In this document: one piece after another, positions 1-9,020 of the stretch
How positions within the stretch are numbered: the stretch's first letter is position 1
Layout: each line of letters opens with the position of its first letter
Assembly (NCBI GenBank): GCA_018399285.1
Contig: JAGYOW010000001.1
Span: 1 to 64,000, forward strand
Direction: 5' to 3'
From: Desulfotignum sp.
Lineage (GTDB): Bacteria; Desulfobacterota; Desulfobacteria; Desulfobacterales; Desulfobacteraceae
DNA: 64,000 nucleotides
Translations under genes and position numbers: made by a program
The notes under the pieces: generated by a model
The model's database searches: none
Told to the model about the DNA's origin: nothing
The model's input: only the letters and a program-made list of their open reading frames with translations

Positions 1-161
1 AGCACTTTTTCAATCGTACCATCGCAGGGGGCATATATAATGTTTTCCATTTTCATGGCTTCGATGGCCAGAATTTCCATGTCTTCTTCAACGGATGAAC
101 CGACTTCAATGTCCATTCTGACGATTTTTCCCGGTAATGGGGCCGTTATTTCACTTGCCAT
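1..161 (-). CDS. Biotinyl carrier domain protein of a decarboxylase/carboxylase (partial, runs off the left edge)
   Basis: The 5' end of a minus-strand gene is present; its 3' part lies left of the window. The first 53 residues form a biotinyl/lipoyl domain: a PLPGKIV strand at residues 8-14 and the biotin-attachment motif EAMKMEN at 34-40, so Lys37 should carry biotin. The start ATG at 161 is preceded by a GGAGAAAA ribosome site. It lies 90 bp downstream of oadB on the same strand, so it is probably the mobile carboxybiotin carrier (or the start of a longer alpha subunit) of the Na+-translocating decarboxylase. The substrate (oxaloacetate, methylmalonyl-CoA or another) cannot be told from this fragment. 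Confidence 0.85.
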   Translation of the reverse strand, partial: MASEITAPLPGKIVRMDIEVGSSVEEDMEILAIEAMKMENIIYAPCDGTIEKV

Positions 162-250
162 TTTTTTCTCCTTTTATGTGTTTGTTTGGTTTTTAAAACC
201 AGGGTGGCCAACAAGCCAACCGCTATATTTTTTGTCTGTGTATCAGGGTA

Positions 251-1372
251 TCAGCCGCCGAGCAGGGTAATGAACATCCCTGCAGCGATCACCGTGCCGA
301 TCACGCCGGCCACATTGGGACCCATGGCATACATGAGCAGATAGTTCTTTTTGTCTGCTTCAGTCCCGACTTTGTGTACGACCCGCGCCGCCATGGGCAC
401 GGCCGATACACCGGCGGCCCCCAGCAGGGGATTGATTTTTTCCTTGGACACCAGGTTCATCAGTTTGGCCAGAAGAATTCCTGTGGCCGTGCTCAGGATG
501 AACGCAATGAGACCCAGAATGAAAATAAACAGCACCTTGGGCTGCAAAAAGATGTCTGCGTGCATGGTGGCGCCGATGGGCAGTCCCAGAAAAATGGTGA
601 CAATATTCATCAGTTCATTCTGGGCCGCCCCTTTCAACCGTTCCACCACACCGGATTCCCGGAACAGGTTGCCCAGCATGAGCATGGAGATCAATGGGGC
701 GGAGGCCGGAATCAGCAGGATGATCACAAAAGTGGAAATGATGGGAAACAGCAGTTTTTCTCTTTTGCTTACCGGCCGGGGTTTGGCCATGTGCATGGCG
801 CGTTCCGCTTTGGTGGTCATCAGGCGCATGATCGGGGGCTGGATAATGGGTACCATGGCCATGTAGGAATAGGCTGCCACGGCACAGGCCCCCATGAGCT
901 GGGGCGCCAGTTTGGAGGCAATAAATATGGTCGTGGGACCGTCCGCCCCGCCGATCATGCCGATGGTGGCGGCTTCCATGATATCGTATCCCATGGCATG
1001 GGACACGAAAAAAGTGATATAGACTCCGGCCTGGGCACCGGCCCCCAGAAAAATCAGCCTCGGGTTGGCCATCAGCGGTCCGAAATCCGTGAATGCACCG
1101 ATTCCCAGAAAAATCAGCGGTGGAATAATCTCCCAGTGGATGCCATAGTGATAGAATTTCCACAGCAATCCCACATTTTCATCCATCAAGCCGCTTAACG
1201 GCAGGTTGACCAGAAGAATACCAAAACCGATGGGCAGCAGCAGCAAAGGTTCATATTGTTTTTTAATGGCCAGATAAATGAGCAGCAGGCCGATGATCCA
1301 CATGACGATCATCCCCGGTGTCAGGTGAACAAAACCTGTGGTATTTAATAATCCAACCAGCTTATTTCCCAT
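251..1372 (-). CDS. oadB: Na+-translocating decarboxylase beta subunit (OadB/MmdB/GcdB family)
   Basis: A 373-residue polytopic membrane protein. The family decarboxylates carboxybiotin on the carrier protein and couples this to export of Na+. The conserved signature GGADGPT, at about residues 141-147, carries the aspartate implicated in Na+ binding in Klebsiella OadB. The C-terminal part has the conserved segment SAVPMAARVVHK. The start ATG at 1372 was chosen over an upstream in-frame start at 1459 because it matches the family N-terminus and slightly overlaps the end of oadG. Length is typical of the family. Whether it belongs to an oxaloacetate or methylmalonyl-CoA decarboxylase cannot be decided, because the alpha subunit is outside the window. 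Confidence 0.93.
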   Translation of the reverse strand: MGNKLVGLLNTTGFVHLTPGMIVMWIIGLLLIYLAIKKQYEPLLLLPIGFGILLVNLPLSGLMDENVGLLWKFYHYGIHWEIIPPLIFLGIGAFTDFGPLMANPRLIFLGAGAQAGVYITFFVSHAMGYDIMEAATIGMIGGADGPTTIFIASKLAPQLMGACAVAAYSYMAMVPIIQPPIMRLMTTKAERAMHMAKPRPVSKREKLLFPIISTFVIILLIPASAPLISMLMLGNLFRESGVVERLKGAAQNELMNIVTIFLGLPIGATMHADIFLQPKVLFIFILGLIAFILSTATGILLAKLMNLVSKEKINPLLGAAGVSAVPMAARVVHKVGTEADKKNYLLMYAMGPNVAGVIGTVIAAGMFITLLGG

Positions 1373-1505
1373 CTTTCCCGGCTCCTTTGTTTTTTTTCGC
1401 AAACGAATCAACCGTGAATGCAGTGATTTTAATGGACAGATACAAAAGGGCCATACCAAAAAATACGCTGATTATACCTTGAACAAATATACCTCCGGGT
1501 GACAT
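1362..1505 (-). CDS. oadG: Small membrane gamma subunit of Na+-translocating decarboxylase (OadG-like)
   Basis: A 47-residue protein with one predicted N-terminal membrane helix (about residues 6-27, FVQGIISVFFGMALLYLSI) followed by a short basic tail. This fits short OadG/MmdD-type gamma subunits that hold the complex together. The ATG at 1505 was preferred over an in-frame start at 1607 because the helix then begins at the expected distance from the N-terminus. Its 3' end overlaps the start of oadB by 11 bp, which supports translational coupling. The assignment rests mainly on size, topology and position, since the family is poorly conserved. Confidence 0.72.
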   Translation of the reverse strand: MSPGGIFVQGIISVFFGMALLYLSIKITAFTVDSFAKKNKGAGKDGK

Positions 1506-1578
1506 CTCACAGATCCCCTTTTTCCTTAAGTTTGTCTTAAAAAAAGCCACTATACAGCGGCCGCTGAAATTGCCGACA

Positions 1579-1607
1579 ACCTTAATCCAAACCCGGTGAA
1601 TTGTCAA
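1579..1607 (-). promoter_or_regulatory. Possible promoter for the oadG-oadB operon
   Basis: On the minus strand TTGACA (1607-1602) is followed after 17 nt by TAAGGT (1584-1579). The -35 is perfect, the -10 is weak. It lies about 75 bp upstream of oadG in the only sizeable gap between mrpG and oadG, so it is a reasonable but unproven promoter. Confidence 0.35.
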
Positions 1608-1625
1608 CTGACGATTACAATATAG

Positions 1626-1955
1626 CTACCTATTATTTGGGTCATTTAATTCATCGATCCAGGTGTGTCCGGATAATGGAATCCCGCTTCGATAGGAGGC
1701 CCGTGCAATAAGGTGGGCTGCAACAGGGGCTGTGAGCAGTAAAAGACCGATAATGAACACGGCACGAAGAAAAATACCCGGGGTTTGAAAGAAAACCGCA
1801 TGGGCCAGAATCATCAGGCCGGCGCCCAACGATCCCGCCTTGGTGACGGCATGCATGCGGATCAGGGTGTCCGGAAACCGGAACACACCCAGCGCGGCGA
1901 TCAGGCAGAACAGGCTGCCGATAATCATGAGAATCGCTGTAAAATAATCAGTCAT
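1626..1955 (-). CDS. mrpG: Mrp Na+/H+ antiporter subunit G
   Basis: A 109-residue membrane protein with three predicted helices, matching MrpG/MnhG in length and in the GVFRFPDTLIRMHAVTKAG segment near residue 23. It is the last gene of a seven-gene mrp operon and overlaps mrpF by 4 bp (ATGA-type). MrpG is needed for assembly of the hetero-oligomeric Na+(Li+)/H+ antiporter in the cytoplasmic membrane; it has no known catalytic role on its own. Confidence 0.93.
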   Translation of the reverse strand: MTDYFTAILMIIGSLFCLIAALGVFRFPDTLIRMHAVTKAGSLGAGLMILAHAVFFQTPGIFLRAVFIIGLLLLTAPVAAHLIARASYRSGIPLSGHTWIDELNDPNNR

Positions 1956-2299
1956 GGGTGTTTCTTTTTTGAAGACGGCGGGGTCAATGGATGGCCGGGG
2001 TCGGGTTCATCCGGTTTTCGGCCCCGTGCCCGTTCAATGAACCGGGCCAGGGCAATGGTGCCAAGAAAAGCGATACATGCATAGGCAATGGCCACATCCA
2101 GGTAACTGGTTTCTTTGGTGTGAATGGAAAGAGATACCAGAAACGTGACCACCAGAACCGACAGCAGATCCATGGCAACGACCCGGTCCGCGGCTGTGGG
2201 TCCCTTGACCAGCCGCCACAATACCAGTGCCATGCCGGCGAGCAGGATCACCATGGCGATCTGGGCGGCCCCATACAGAAATGTTTGTGAATTTATCAT
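1952..2299 (-). CDS. mrpF: Mrp Na+/H+ antiporter subunit F
   Basis: A 115-residue protein with three predicted helices. The segment RLVKGPTAADRVVAMDLLS, around residues 29-47, is the hallmark of MrpF/MnhF. The charged C-terminal tail ends in SSKKKHP. It overlaps mrpE by one base and mrpG by four, so the subunits are translated together. MrpF is a structural subunit of the antiporter, reported in some species to influence bile-salt or Na+ efflux. Confidence 0.92.
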   Translation of the reverse strand: MINSQTFLYGAAQIAMVILLAGMALVLWRLVKGPTAADRVVAMDLLSVLVVTFLVSLSIHTKETSYLDVAIAYACIAFLGTIALARFIERARGRKPDEPDPGHPLTPPSSKKKHP

Positions 2300-2775
2300 T
2301 ACCGCATCACCTCCAGAACGCGTTTTTCCAGTCCATTCTTGATTTCCAGCCGGGTTTTGTCCACATCTTCAAGAAACATGACATGGACAAACAGGGTGTG
2401 TCTGTCTTCGGACAAATCCACGCTCAAAGTGCCCGGTGTCAGCGACAGCAGATTGGACACCAGGAAAATCTCCAGGTCGGTGCGGGCCGACAACGGCACT
2501 CCGATAATACCCGGCCGGCTGATATGGGAAGGGGTGATCACATCCCAGGTCACACGGAAAGAGGAGATCACCAGTTCCTTGAAAAAATAAAGGACCAGAT
2601 TGATTGTTTTAGGCAGTTTCTTGAAATACCGGGTATCCGGATACAGCGGGCTGGACACCCATAAGATGATGTATCCGATGAAAAAACCGGCAATGAATGC
2701 ACTGATGCGGGTGCTGCCCAAAAGCAGGGTGAACACGGCGGCAAAAAAGATGTTGAGTATCAGCAGCGGCATCAT
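2299..2775 (-). CDS. mrpE: Mrp Na+/H+ antiporter subunit E
   Basis: A 158-residue protein of the MrpE/MnhE family. The N-terminal half has two or three membrane helices; the C-terminal half is a soluble domain with the typical LLSLTPGTLSVDLSED block (about residues 108-123) followed by a short beta-rich end. In the operon it sits between mrpD and mrpF with ATG/stop overlaps on both sides. It is a peripheral subunit supporting function of the MrpA and MrpD ion-translocating subunits. Confidence 0.92.
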   Translation of the reverse strand: MMPLLILNIFFAAVFTLLLGSTRISAFIAGFFIGYIILWVSSPLYPDTRYFKKLPKTINLVLYFFKELVISSFRVTWDVITPSHISRPGIIGVPLSARTDLEIFLVSNLLSLTPGTLSVDLSEDRHTLFVHVMFLEDVDKTRLEIKNGLEKRVLEVMR

Positions 2776-4262
2776 TTTCCCCCTGTCACTGCCGCCACAT
2801 AGGCCGCAGGTTCAACCAATCGTTCGCCGGCCGTCAGGGCCAGGTGAAAAACCGGTTCAATGAAAATGCCCATGAGTACGATCATCAGGCATAACCCCAG
2901 CACGGGACCCATCATCCAGGGCGACAAGGTGCGGGTTTCAGAAGCGGTCTGATTTTGAGGCGATGGTTTCCAGAATGCTTCCATCCAGATTTTGACCATG
3001 GAGAACAGGGTGAGCAGGCCCACAAATGCGGCCAGGGCCGCGGCACCGTAGTGGCGGCTTTCAAGACAGGCATAGATGATCAGCAGTTTGGCCCAGAACC
3101 CGGATAAAGGCGGGAACCCGGCCAGAGCAAATGCGGGGATGAAAAATCCCACTGACAGCAGGCCATGGGTTTTGAACAGGCTGCCGATCTGTGTCAGGTG
3201 AAATGAACCGCCGGCCCGTTGGATCAGTCCGCCCACCAGAAACAGGGTGGCTTTGGCAATGATGTTGTGCACCATATAAATCAAAGCCGCGGCCAGGGCC
3301 AGGGGTGTGAGCACGGCCAGTCCCAGGATCATATATCCCACCTGGCTGATGATGTGAAAGGACAGGATCCGGCGGATGTCCATCTGGGAGGCGGCGGTCA
3401 CCACACCGGACAGCATGGTGAGCCCGGCCGCAATCATCAGAATCGTGTGGGTGATATGGGGTTGCGTGACAAATACCAGGGTGAACAGGCGGATCAGGGC
3501 ATATACGCCCACCTTGGTGAGCAGGCCGCCGAAAAAAGCGGCCACTCCCGGCGGCAGGGTATGGTATGCCGCGGGCAGCCAGAAAAATAAAGGAAACAGG
3601 GCGGATTTAATACCGAATGCCGTCATCAGAAGCAGAGATGTGCCGGCCAGAAGCCCGTCATTTTCCACCCGCACAATTTTTTCATGCAGATCCGCCAGGT
3701 TCAGGGTGCCGGTCAGCCCGTAGACCAGGCCGATGCCGGTCAAAAGAAACAGGGTGGCGACGATGTTCAGGGTCACATATTTGACGGCATTGGGAAGTCT
3801 GGCTGCGGGATGGTCCATGACCATGATGCCGAAGGAGGCCATGAGCATCACTTCAAACCACACATACAGGTTGAACAGGTCTCCTGTAAGGAACGCACCG
3901 CAAATGGCGGCGGTCAGCATCTGCATGAACGGGTGAAACCCGGACCGGATCTGTTCATGGGTGGTGTCAAAGCGGGTATAGATCACCACGGCCACGTGAA
4001 GGAAGGCTGTGACCAGCACCAGCACGGCGCTCAGCAGATCCGCCACCAGGCAGATGCCGGCGGGGGAAGGCCAGCTGCCCACCCAGAGGACAACCACGCC
4101 CTGGGTTAAGACCACAGACAGCAGCCACCCGGCACTGGCCAGATGAATCAGGGCACCGGCAATGGCGGCACTGCTGCTATGGCTGGGATGGTGTCTGAAA
4201 CACCCGGTGAATACGGCAAAGGCCAGGGGCACCAGGATGGGAAAAATCAGCAGATGGGTCAT
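2772..4262 (-). CDS. mrpD: Mrp Na+/H+ antiporter subunit D (proton-pumping subunit, NuoM/N-like)
   Basis: A 496-residue, roughly 14-helix protein of the proton-conducting membrane transporter family shared with complex I NuoL/M/N. The essential acidic residue is present in NLYVWFEVML (Glu137) and the conserved lysine in FGIKSALFPLFFWLP (Lys219); both align with residues known to be essential in Bacillus MrpD. The protein forms half of the H+-translocating core with MrpA. It overlaps mrpC upstream and mrpE downstream by 4 bp each. Nothing appears truncated. Confidence 0.96.
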   Translation of the reverse strand: MTHLLIFPILVPLAFAVFTGCFRHHPSHSSSAAIAGALIHLASAGWLLSVVLTQGVVVLWVGSWPSPAGICLVADLLSAVLVLVTAFLHVAVVIYTRFDTTHEQIRSGFHPFMQMLTAAICGAFLTGDLFNLYVWFEVMLMASFGIMVMDHPAARLPNAVKYVTLNIVATLFLLTGIGLVYGLTGTLNLADLHEKIVRVENDGLLAGTSLLLMTAFGIKSALFPLFFWLPAAYHTLPPGVAAFFGGLLTKVGVYALIRLFTLVFVTQPHITHTILMIAAGLTMLSGVVTAASQMDIRRILSFHIISQVGYMILGLAVLTPLALAAALIYMVHNIIAKATLFLVGGLIQRAGGSFHLTQIGSLFKTHGLLSVGFFIPAFALAGFPPLSGFWAKLLIIYACLESRHYGAAALAAFVGLLTLFSMVKIWMEAFWKPSPQNQTASETRTLSPWMMGPVLGLCLMIVLMGIFIEPVFHLALTAGERLVEPAAYVAAVTGGK

Positions 4263-4654
4263 GAATGATCCTTTTCCGGCGTATCAGAATCTGAGTCGTC
4301 TCCGGGGGATTCAGACAGAAAATCTGCTTGACGGGTATTCAGGGTCCGGGTTTGGGCGTAGGTGCGGTAGAGCAGGATCAGCAGAAAAAGGGTCATGGCA
4401 AAACTGATGACAATGGCTGTCAGGATCAGGGCCTGGGGCAGGGCGTTGGCCACAGGCGTTGCCGGGACCGTCCCGGTTTTTCCGATCAAAGGCGGGCCCA
4501 CGAAAGACAGCCGGCCGGCCGCGAAGATCAGCAGGTTGACGGCATTGCCCATGAGGACAAATCCGAAAACAAACCGCACCAGTTCGCCGGAAAGCATCAG
4601 AAACAACGCACCGCTGAACAGGATTCCCACGGTCAAAGCCAGAAGATGTTCCAT
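4259..4654 (-). CDS. mrpC: Mrp Na+/H+ antiporter subunit C (NuoK-like)
   Basis: A 131-residue three-helix protein of the NuoK/MrpC family, with the conserved GNAVNLLIFAAG segment in helix 2 (about residues 37-48) and DPLPQ-like ANALPQALILTAIVI at about 69-83. The C-terminal tail is acidic and Ser/Asp-rich, which is longer than in many homologues. It overlaps mrpD by 4 bp and is 2 bp downstream of mrpB. Confidence 0.94.
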   Translation of the reverse strand: MEHLLALTVGILFSGALFLMLSGELVRFVFGFVLMGNAVNLLIFAAGRLSFVGPPLIGKTGTVPATPVANALPQALILTAIVISFAMTLFLLILLYRTYAQTRTLNTRQADFLSESPGDDSDSDTPEKDHS

Positions 4655-4656
4655 TT

Positions 4657-5055
4657 TCAGTTCTCCTCCAGGGCCAGCAGAATGGACAGAATCGCCCCGA
4701 GTACGGCCAGAAAAATCCCTGAATCAAAGAGCAGCGGCGTACCCGCGGCAAAGGTCTCTGTCTGCCACCAGATGCCCGTCAGAAAGGGTTTTCCAAAAAA
4801 AAGTGCCGGCAGTCCGGCACCCGCGGCCAAAGCCAGGCCGGCCAGGGCCATGACGGACGGGCGGATTCGAATGGCTTTGCGGACATGATCGGCCCCATTT
4901 GTGATGGCCAGCAGGGAAAACGCCGTGCCGGCCAGAAGGGCGGCGGAAAATCCCCCGCCGGGTTCATGGTGGCCCCGCAGAAATACATACACGGCAAACA
5001 CCAGCATCAATCCGATCATCAGCCGGGTGGCGGTTTTCAGAATCACGGATTTCAT
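4657..5055 (-). CDS. mrpB: Mrp Na+/H+ antiporter subunit B (MnhB domain)
   Basis: A 132-residue membrane protein with the MnhB domain. The RGHHEPGGGFSAALLAG segment at about residues 27-43 is the family signature. It is encoded as an independent gene rather than fused to mrpA, as in seven-gene (group 1) operons. It overlaps mrpA by 4 bp, and mrpC begins 2 bp after its stop. Confidence 0.95.
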   Translation of the reverse strand: MKSVILKTATRLMIGLMLVFAVYVFLRGHHEPGGGFSAALLAGTAFSLLAITNGADHVRKAIRIRPSVMALAGLALAAGAGLPALFFGKPFLTGIWWQTETFAAGTPLLFDSGIFLAVLGAILSILLALEEN

Positions 5056-7343
5056 GGGGCTTTCCTTTGGCCAAACGGCCGGCGGATCAGGTGGACACCG
5101 GCCCAGGCAGCCAGCACGATCACGCAGATTTCCCCCAAGGTGTCCAGACTGCGGAAGTCCACCAGAATGACGTTGACAATGTTCCGGCCGTGGGCTGAAA
5201 CATAGCTGTGGGTTTCAAAAAACGCGGTCAGACTCCGGTCCAGAGGCGTGCTGACAACCCCTGAAACCAGGGTGAAGACCAGCAGGCCCGCACTTATGGA
5301 TAAAATGGCGTTTCTGAGGGTGCGCGCCTGAAAAGTGGCACCGGGTTTGACGATGGGTTCCATGGGGGGCAGGCGTAACAGAATCAGGGACACAAAAATC
5401 AAGGTCAATGTTTCCACCAGCAGCTGGGTCAGCGCAATATCCGGGGCCCCGAACACCAGAAATATCAGTGCCACGCCCCCGCCCACACCGCCGAGTCCGC
5501 CGATGGCAGCCAGCCGGTGCCGGGCCGTCACCACCACAGCAGCTGCCCCCAGAACAAAAACAAACAGGCCCATGGCAATGTATGGGCCGGTAACAGCAGG
5601 TATGGAGGCAATGTCAGCAACATGGGGCAGCCAGACACTGCCTGTCAAAACTACCAGGGTGAACACAATGACCGACATATAAGTGGTCAAAGATCCGTTC
5701 TGGAGGATCCGGGTCACGGTGGCCGCTGTGGTGAGAAACCGGGTCAGCCCGGACTGGTAAAGCCCCGGCATGGTCACCCACAGATGGTCTGTGAGAAAAC
5801 GGATCCCCCGGCGCAAGCGAATTTTCTGCCGGTAGATCACAGCACCGGATGTCAGGGTGATGATACTTAAAACCAGCGGCAGATTGATGCCGTGGAACAG
5901 AAACAGCCGGATCTCTTCTCTGTCCGGATGAAACGCGAACACGGCCGGCTGGATCAGGTTTTCTGACACCCATTCGGGCATGATCCCGAATACCACCCCT
6001 ATAAGCCCCATGAACGCCGGTCCGATTCGCATGGTCCAGGGGGTTTCGCAGGTGTTTTTCAGGTGCGCCGGCAACGTGCCGGCAAACGGGGTGAGCAAAA
6101 TGATGGCGGCAACAGCGGTCATCAGGGCATTGGCCGACAGGGTGATGCCTGCGGCAAACAAAGGAAACATGTCTTCGGCCAGGGCGCCGGCATACATGAT
6201 TTCCTTGCCGATAAATCCGAAAAACAAAGGGAATCCGGCCATGGACAGGGTGGCCCCGGCCACGGCCAGGGCCGTCAAAGGCATGCGGGTGGCCAGTCCC
6301 CCCAGATCATTCAGATCCCGGGTCCCGGTCTGGTGATCGATACTGCCCACCGCCAGAAACAGAGCCGCCTTGTACAGAGCATGGACCATGAGAAACGTGG
6401 TGGCCGCTGTCAAAGACAGCACGGTCTGCCCGCCCAGAAACAGGGTGAGAATCCCTAAGGCCATGAGTGTGGTGTGGGCCAGGATGCGTTTCAGATCACA
6501 GGGGCCCAGGGCCTGGATCGCCCCCCACAGGGCCGTGGCCCCGCCCACCAGCACCAGGGTGCTCATCCACAAAGGCGTGCCACCCATGACCGGATGCAGC
6601 CGCATGAGCAGGTAAATGCCGGCCTTGACCATGGTGGCGGCATGGAGAAACGCACTGATGGGGGTCGGCGCGCTCATGGCGTTGGGCAGCCAGAAATGAA
6701 ACGGCACCTGCCCGGATTTGGTCATGGCCCCCACCATAAAACAGATGAAAATTGCCGGATACAGGGCATGATTCTGGATCACATCCGCGGATTCGCTTAA
6801 GACACTCAATGTCATGGAAAAGCCGGCGGATTTGAGCAGCAGAATCCCCATCAGCAGGAACAGGCCCCCGGCTCCGGTCACCAGCAGGGCCTGGCGGGCG
6901 TTTTCCCGGGCATCCGATTTTTCGTGGTCAAATCCGATGAGCAGAAACGACAGCATCGTGGTGGCTTCCCAGCAGATGAACATCAGCAGCAGGTTGTCGG
7001 CAAATACAATGCCCAGCATGGCGATCATGAATGCGTGCAGAAATACAAAAAACCGGCCATTTTGAGGATGGCCGGCCATATAACTGGAGGCATAGATGGT
7101 GACGAAAAATCCGGTCATGGTGATGATCAGACCGAACAGCAGGCTCAATCCGTCCAGGCGTAACGCCAGGTTCAGATCCAGGCTGGGCACCCAGGCCCAT
7201 TGAACCGTGAAAACATCGCCATTCACCACCCGGGGCCAGGCCAGGCACAACAGCGCAAAAAGGCCTGCCGGCAGCAGGCAGGAATATAACCCTTTCCGGC
7301 AGCAGTCCGGGACAGCCCCGGTGTCAGGCGGTGTGATCCGCAT
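5052..7343 (-). CDS. mrpA: Mrp Na+/H+ antiporter subunit A
   Basis: A 763-residue polytopic protein and the largest subunit of the complex. The N-terminal NuoL-like region keeps the key residues: Glu126 in FICWEATT, Lys209 in TKSGQVPFHFWLP and the PTPISAFLHAATMVKAG motif (226-242). The C-terminal region (about 600-760) contains the DUF4040/MbhD-like bundle, including FGAPDIALTQLLVETL, and an MbhE-like end. The start ATG at 7343 lies 2 bp after the stop of the upstream universal stress gene, so both are probably cotranscribed. With MrpB-G it should exchange cytoplasmic Na+ for H+. Confidence 0.96.
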   Translation of the reverse strand: MRITPPDTGAVPDCCRKGLYSCLLPAGLFALLCLAWPRVVNGDVFTVQWAWVPSLDLNLALRLDGLSLLFGLIITMTGFFVTIYASSYMAGHPQNGRFFVFLHAFMIAMLGIVFADNLLLMFICWEATTMLSFLLIGFDHEKSDARENARQALLVTGAGGLFLLMGILLLKSAGFSMTLSVLSESADVIQNHALYPAIFICFMVGAMTKSGQVPFHFWLPNAMSAPTPISAFLHAATMVKAGIYLLMRLHPVMGGTPLWMSTLVLVGGATALWGAIQALGPCDLKRILAHTTLMALGILTLFLGGQTVLSLTAATTFLMVHALYKAALFLAVGSIDHQTGTRDLNDLGGLATRMPLTALAVAGATLSMAGFPLFFGFIGKEIMYAGALAEDMFPLFAAGITLSANALMTAVAAIILLTPFAGTLPAHLKNTCETPWTMRIGPAFMGLIGVVFGIMPEWVSENLIQPAVFAFHPDREEIRLFLFHGINLPLVLSIITLTSGAVIYRQKIRLRRGIRFLTDHLWVTMPGLYQSGLTRFLTTAATVTRILQNGSLTTYMSVIVFTLVVLTGSVWLPHVADIASIPAVTGPYIAMGLFVFVLGAAAVVVTARHRLAAIGGLGGVGGGVALIFLVFGAPDIALTQLLVETLTLIFVSLILLRLPPMEPIVKPGATFQARTLRNAILSISAGLLVFTLVSGVVSTPLDRSLTAFFETHSYVSAHGRNIVNVILVDFRSLDTLGEICVIVLAAWAGVHLIRRPFGQRKAP

Positions 7344-7345
7344 GC

Positions 7346-8176
7346 CTACTGGGACAGAAACAAAGGAATATCCGCTGAATGAATGGTTTCCAGAACCGTG
7401 TCGCCCAGCAGACTTCGTTTGATGATGTTCCGGGAACTGTTGCCCATGACGATGAGATCGGCATTGTGTTCATGGGCATAGGCCAGCAGATCGGTTTTGG
7501 GGTTCCCGTCCATCAGGTCGGTATGCACTTCAAATCCGTGAGACTGGCAGTAGTCTGCGGCTTTTTCCAGCAGAAACGGTTCCGGTTTCTTGCGGTGCGT
7601 GAAATGGACCAGCCGGATTTCAGCCCCGGGCCAGGGATTCAACTGCAGATAATCCCTGGTGGCTCTGGCCGATTCCATGGACCCGCTCAACGCAATCACC
7701 ACGGTTTTGACGGGCCGGTATTTTTCCGCCACGGCCAGAATGGGCCGGACCCCGTGGCGAAGCAGCTTGAGGATGGCCTTGTCCGGATCTTCCACAAACC
7801 CGTACTCAAAAATACTGCGCAGGCCGAAAATGGTCAGATCGTTGAACCGGTCTTCATCGATCATGGACTCGAATGTGTCGCCTTCTTCATATTTGATACG
7901 GCGGCACACCACGGCCTGTTTGCCGCAGTGTTCCTTGAAAAGGGCAATGGCTTTTTCCGTGCCTTCTTTGGTCACCTGGACGTTGTTTTCGCGCATGCGC
8001 TGGGCATAGATATCGGCCCCGGCCGGAACAGGCCCCACTTTTTCCAGTTTTTTGGTATTGACGATGGTGACACCGGTCAGCTGGGCCTGGTGCAGGTCGC
8101 CCAGCTCCGTGGCCCACTGGGTGGCGGCTGCGGTGAACGGGGTGCCGCCGAGTCCCACAAGAATTCGTTTGATCAT
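7346..8176 (-). CDS. Tandem universal stress protein (two UspA domains)
   Basis: A 276-residue soluble protein made of two UspA-like domains. The first (about 1-145) starts MIKRILVGLGGTPF. The second (about 150-276) ends with the ATP-binding-type loop GNSSRNIIKRSLLGDT and a final PLFLSQ strand. Usp proteins bind ATP or AMP in many cases and act in stress survival. It is the first gene of the mrp transcription unit, with AAAGGAG upstream and mrpA 2 bp downstream. An Usp leading an mrp operon suggests a regulatory or stress-sensing role for the antiporter, but this is inference. Confidence 0.9.
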   Translation of the reverse strand: MIKRILVGLGGTPFTAAATQWATELGDLHQAQLTGVTIVNTKKLEKVGPVPAGADIYAQRMRENNVQVTKEGTEKAIALFKEHCGKQAVVCRRIKYEEGDTFESMIDEDRFNDLTIFGLRSIFEYGFVEDPDKAILKLLRHGVRPILAVAEKYRPVKTVVIALSGSMESARATRDYLQLNPWPGAEIRLVHFTHRKKPEPFLLEKAADYCQSHGFEVHTDLMDGNPKTDLLAYAHEHNADLIVMGNSSRNIIKRSLLGDTVLETIHSADIPLFLSQ

Positions 8177-8289
8177 CGGTCATGGTCTCCTTTTGTAAAT
8201 TGTTCCTGTGCCCATTTTAAGCCATGGGACAACGGGTTTGTCAAGGAAAACAAGAAGATCAGGACGGGGTTTGCTCGGTTTCGTTCTTT

Positions 8290-9020
8290 TGTCTGCGCTG
8301 ATTTTGGTCCAGTCGATGCGGCTCATGAGCCCCTGAGGATCCGGACATCCCGGGAAGTCAGCCCGGCATCCCCCGAACAGGCGGCGAAAGGTCCGCAGCA
8401 GATGATCCGGGATTCTGGGGATCCAGAAAATCGATGTCCAGCAGGGTTTGGCGCATGTGGGCATACAATGCTTCAATCTCTTCCCGGGGCCGTGTGTTTG
8501 GGGGCAGGGGTCGTGAAAATTGCCGGAAAGATCGGATTTCAGCGACACTTCATACAACAGCACGGCCAGGTGATGGCTCAAGTTCATGGAAGGGTAGGCA
8601 TCATGGGTGGGGATGGTGACAACCGCTGACACAGGTCCAGGTCCCTGGTTTCCAGGCCGGTGTCTTCTTCCCAGCAGCAGGGCGCAGCAGACATCCGGGC
8701 CGGATTCGCTGATCTGCCGGGGCCGCCGTGGCTGGGGTGAGAAAATTTTTGCGGTATTTGCTGAACCTGCGGGTGGTGCCGAAGGTGAGATGGATGTCTG
8801 CTGGGGCGCGGTCTGCAGGTCTGAACACACTGCTGCGTTTTCCAGAATCTCCACCGTGCCAAGCGCCATTTTCCGGGCGTCCAGGGATTTGAATTCCTTG
8901 CGGGGTTTACCAGGCGGAGCCGGTTGAGCCCGAAGTTCATCATCACCCGGCACACGGATCCGGATATTCGGCGGCCCCCTGGGGTTCTTTCAACACAATG
9001 ACAAGATCGGGGGCATTCAT
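8290..9020 (-). pseudogene. RNA methyltransferase of the SpoU/TrmJ type, broken by several frameshifts
   Basis: The reading starts at ATG 9020 with APDLVIVLKEPQGAA and then changes frame repeatedly. Recognisable SPOUT blocks are MMNFGLNRLRLVNP near 8900-8950 and IPTHDAYPSMNLSHHLAVLLYEV-like sequence (8535-8625), the latter matching the cofactor-binding knot of TrmJ, which 2'-O-methylates position 32 of tRNA. A C-terminal helix (LRTFRRLFG) and a GLMSRIDW end follow near 8300-8400. The ATG overlaps the stop of hisJ (ATGA), a typical intact-operon arrangement. The indels are therefore more likely sequence errors than decay. Exact limits are approximate. Confidence 0.7.

Noticed and set aside
374-1198. 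Long open frame on the plus strand opposite oadB
   Set aside because: It is antisense to a strongly conserved membrane protein gene and its translation has no recognisable family; it is a shadow of GC-rich codon use.
7379-8629. 416-codon plus-strand open frame across the universal stress gene
   Set aside because: Mostly antisense to the two-domain Usp gene, with no ribosome site or protein-like motifs.
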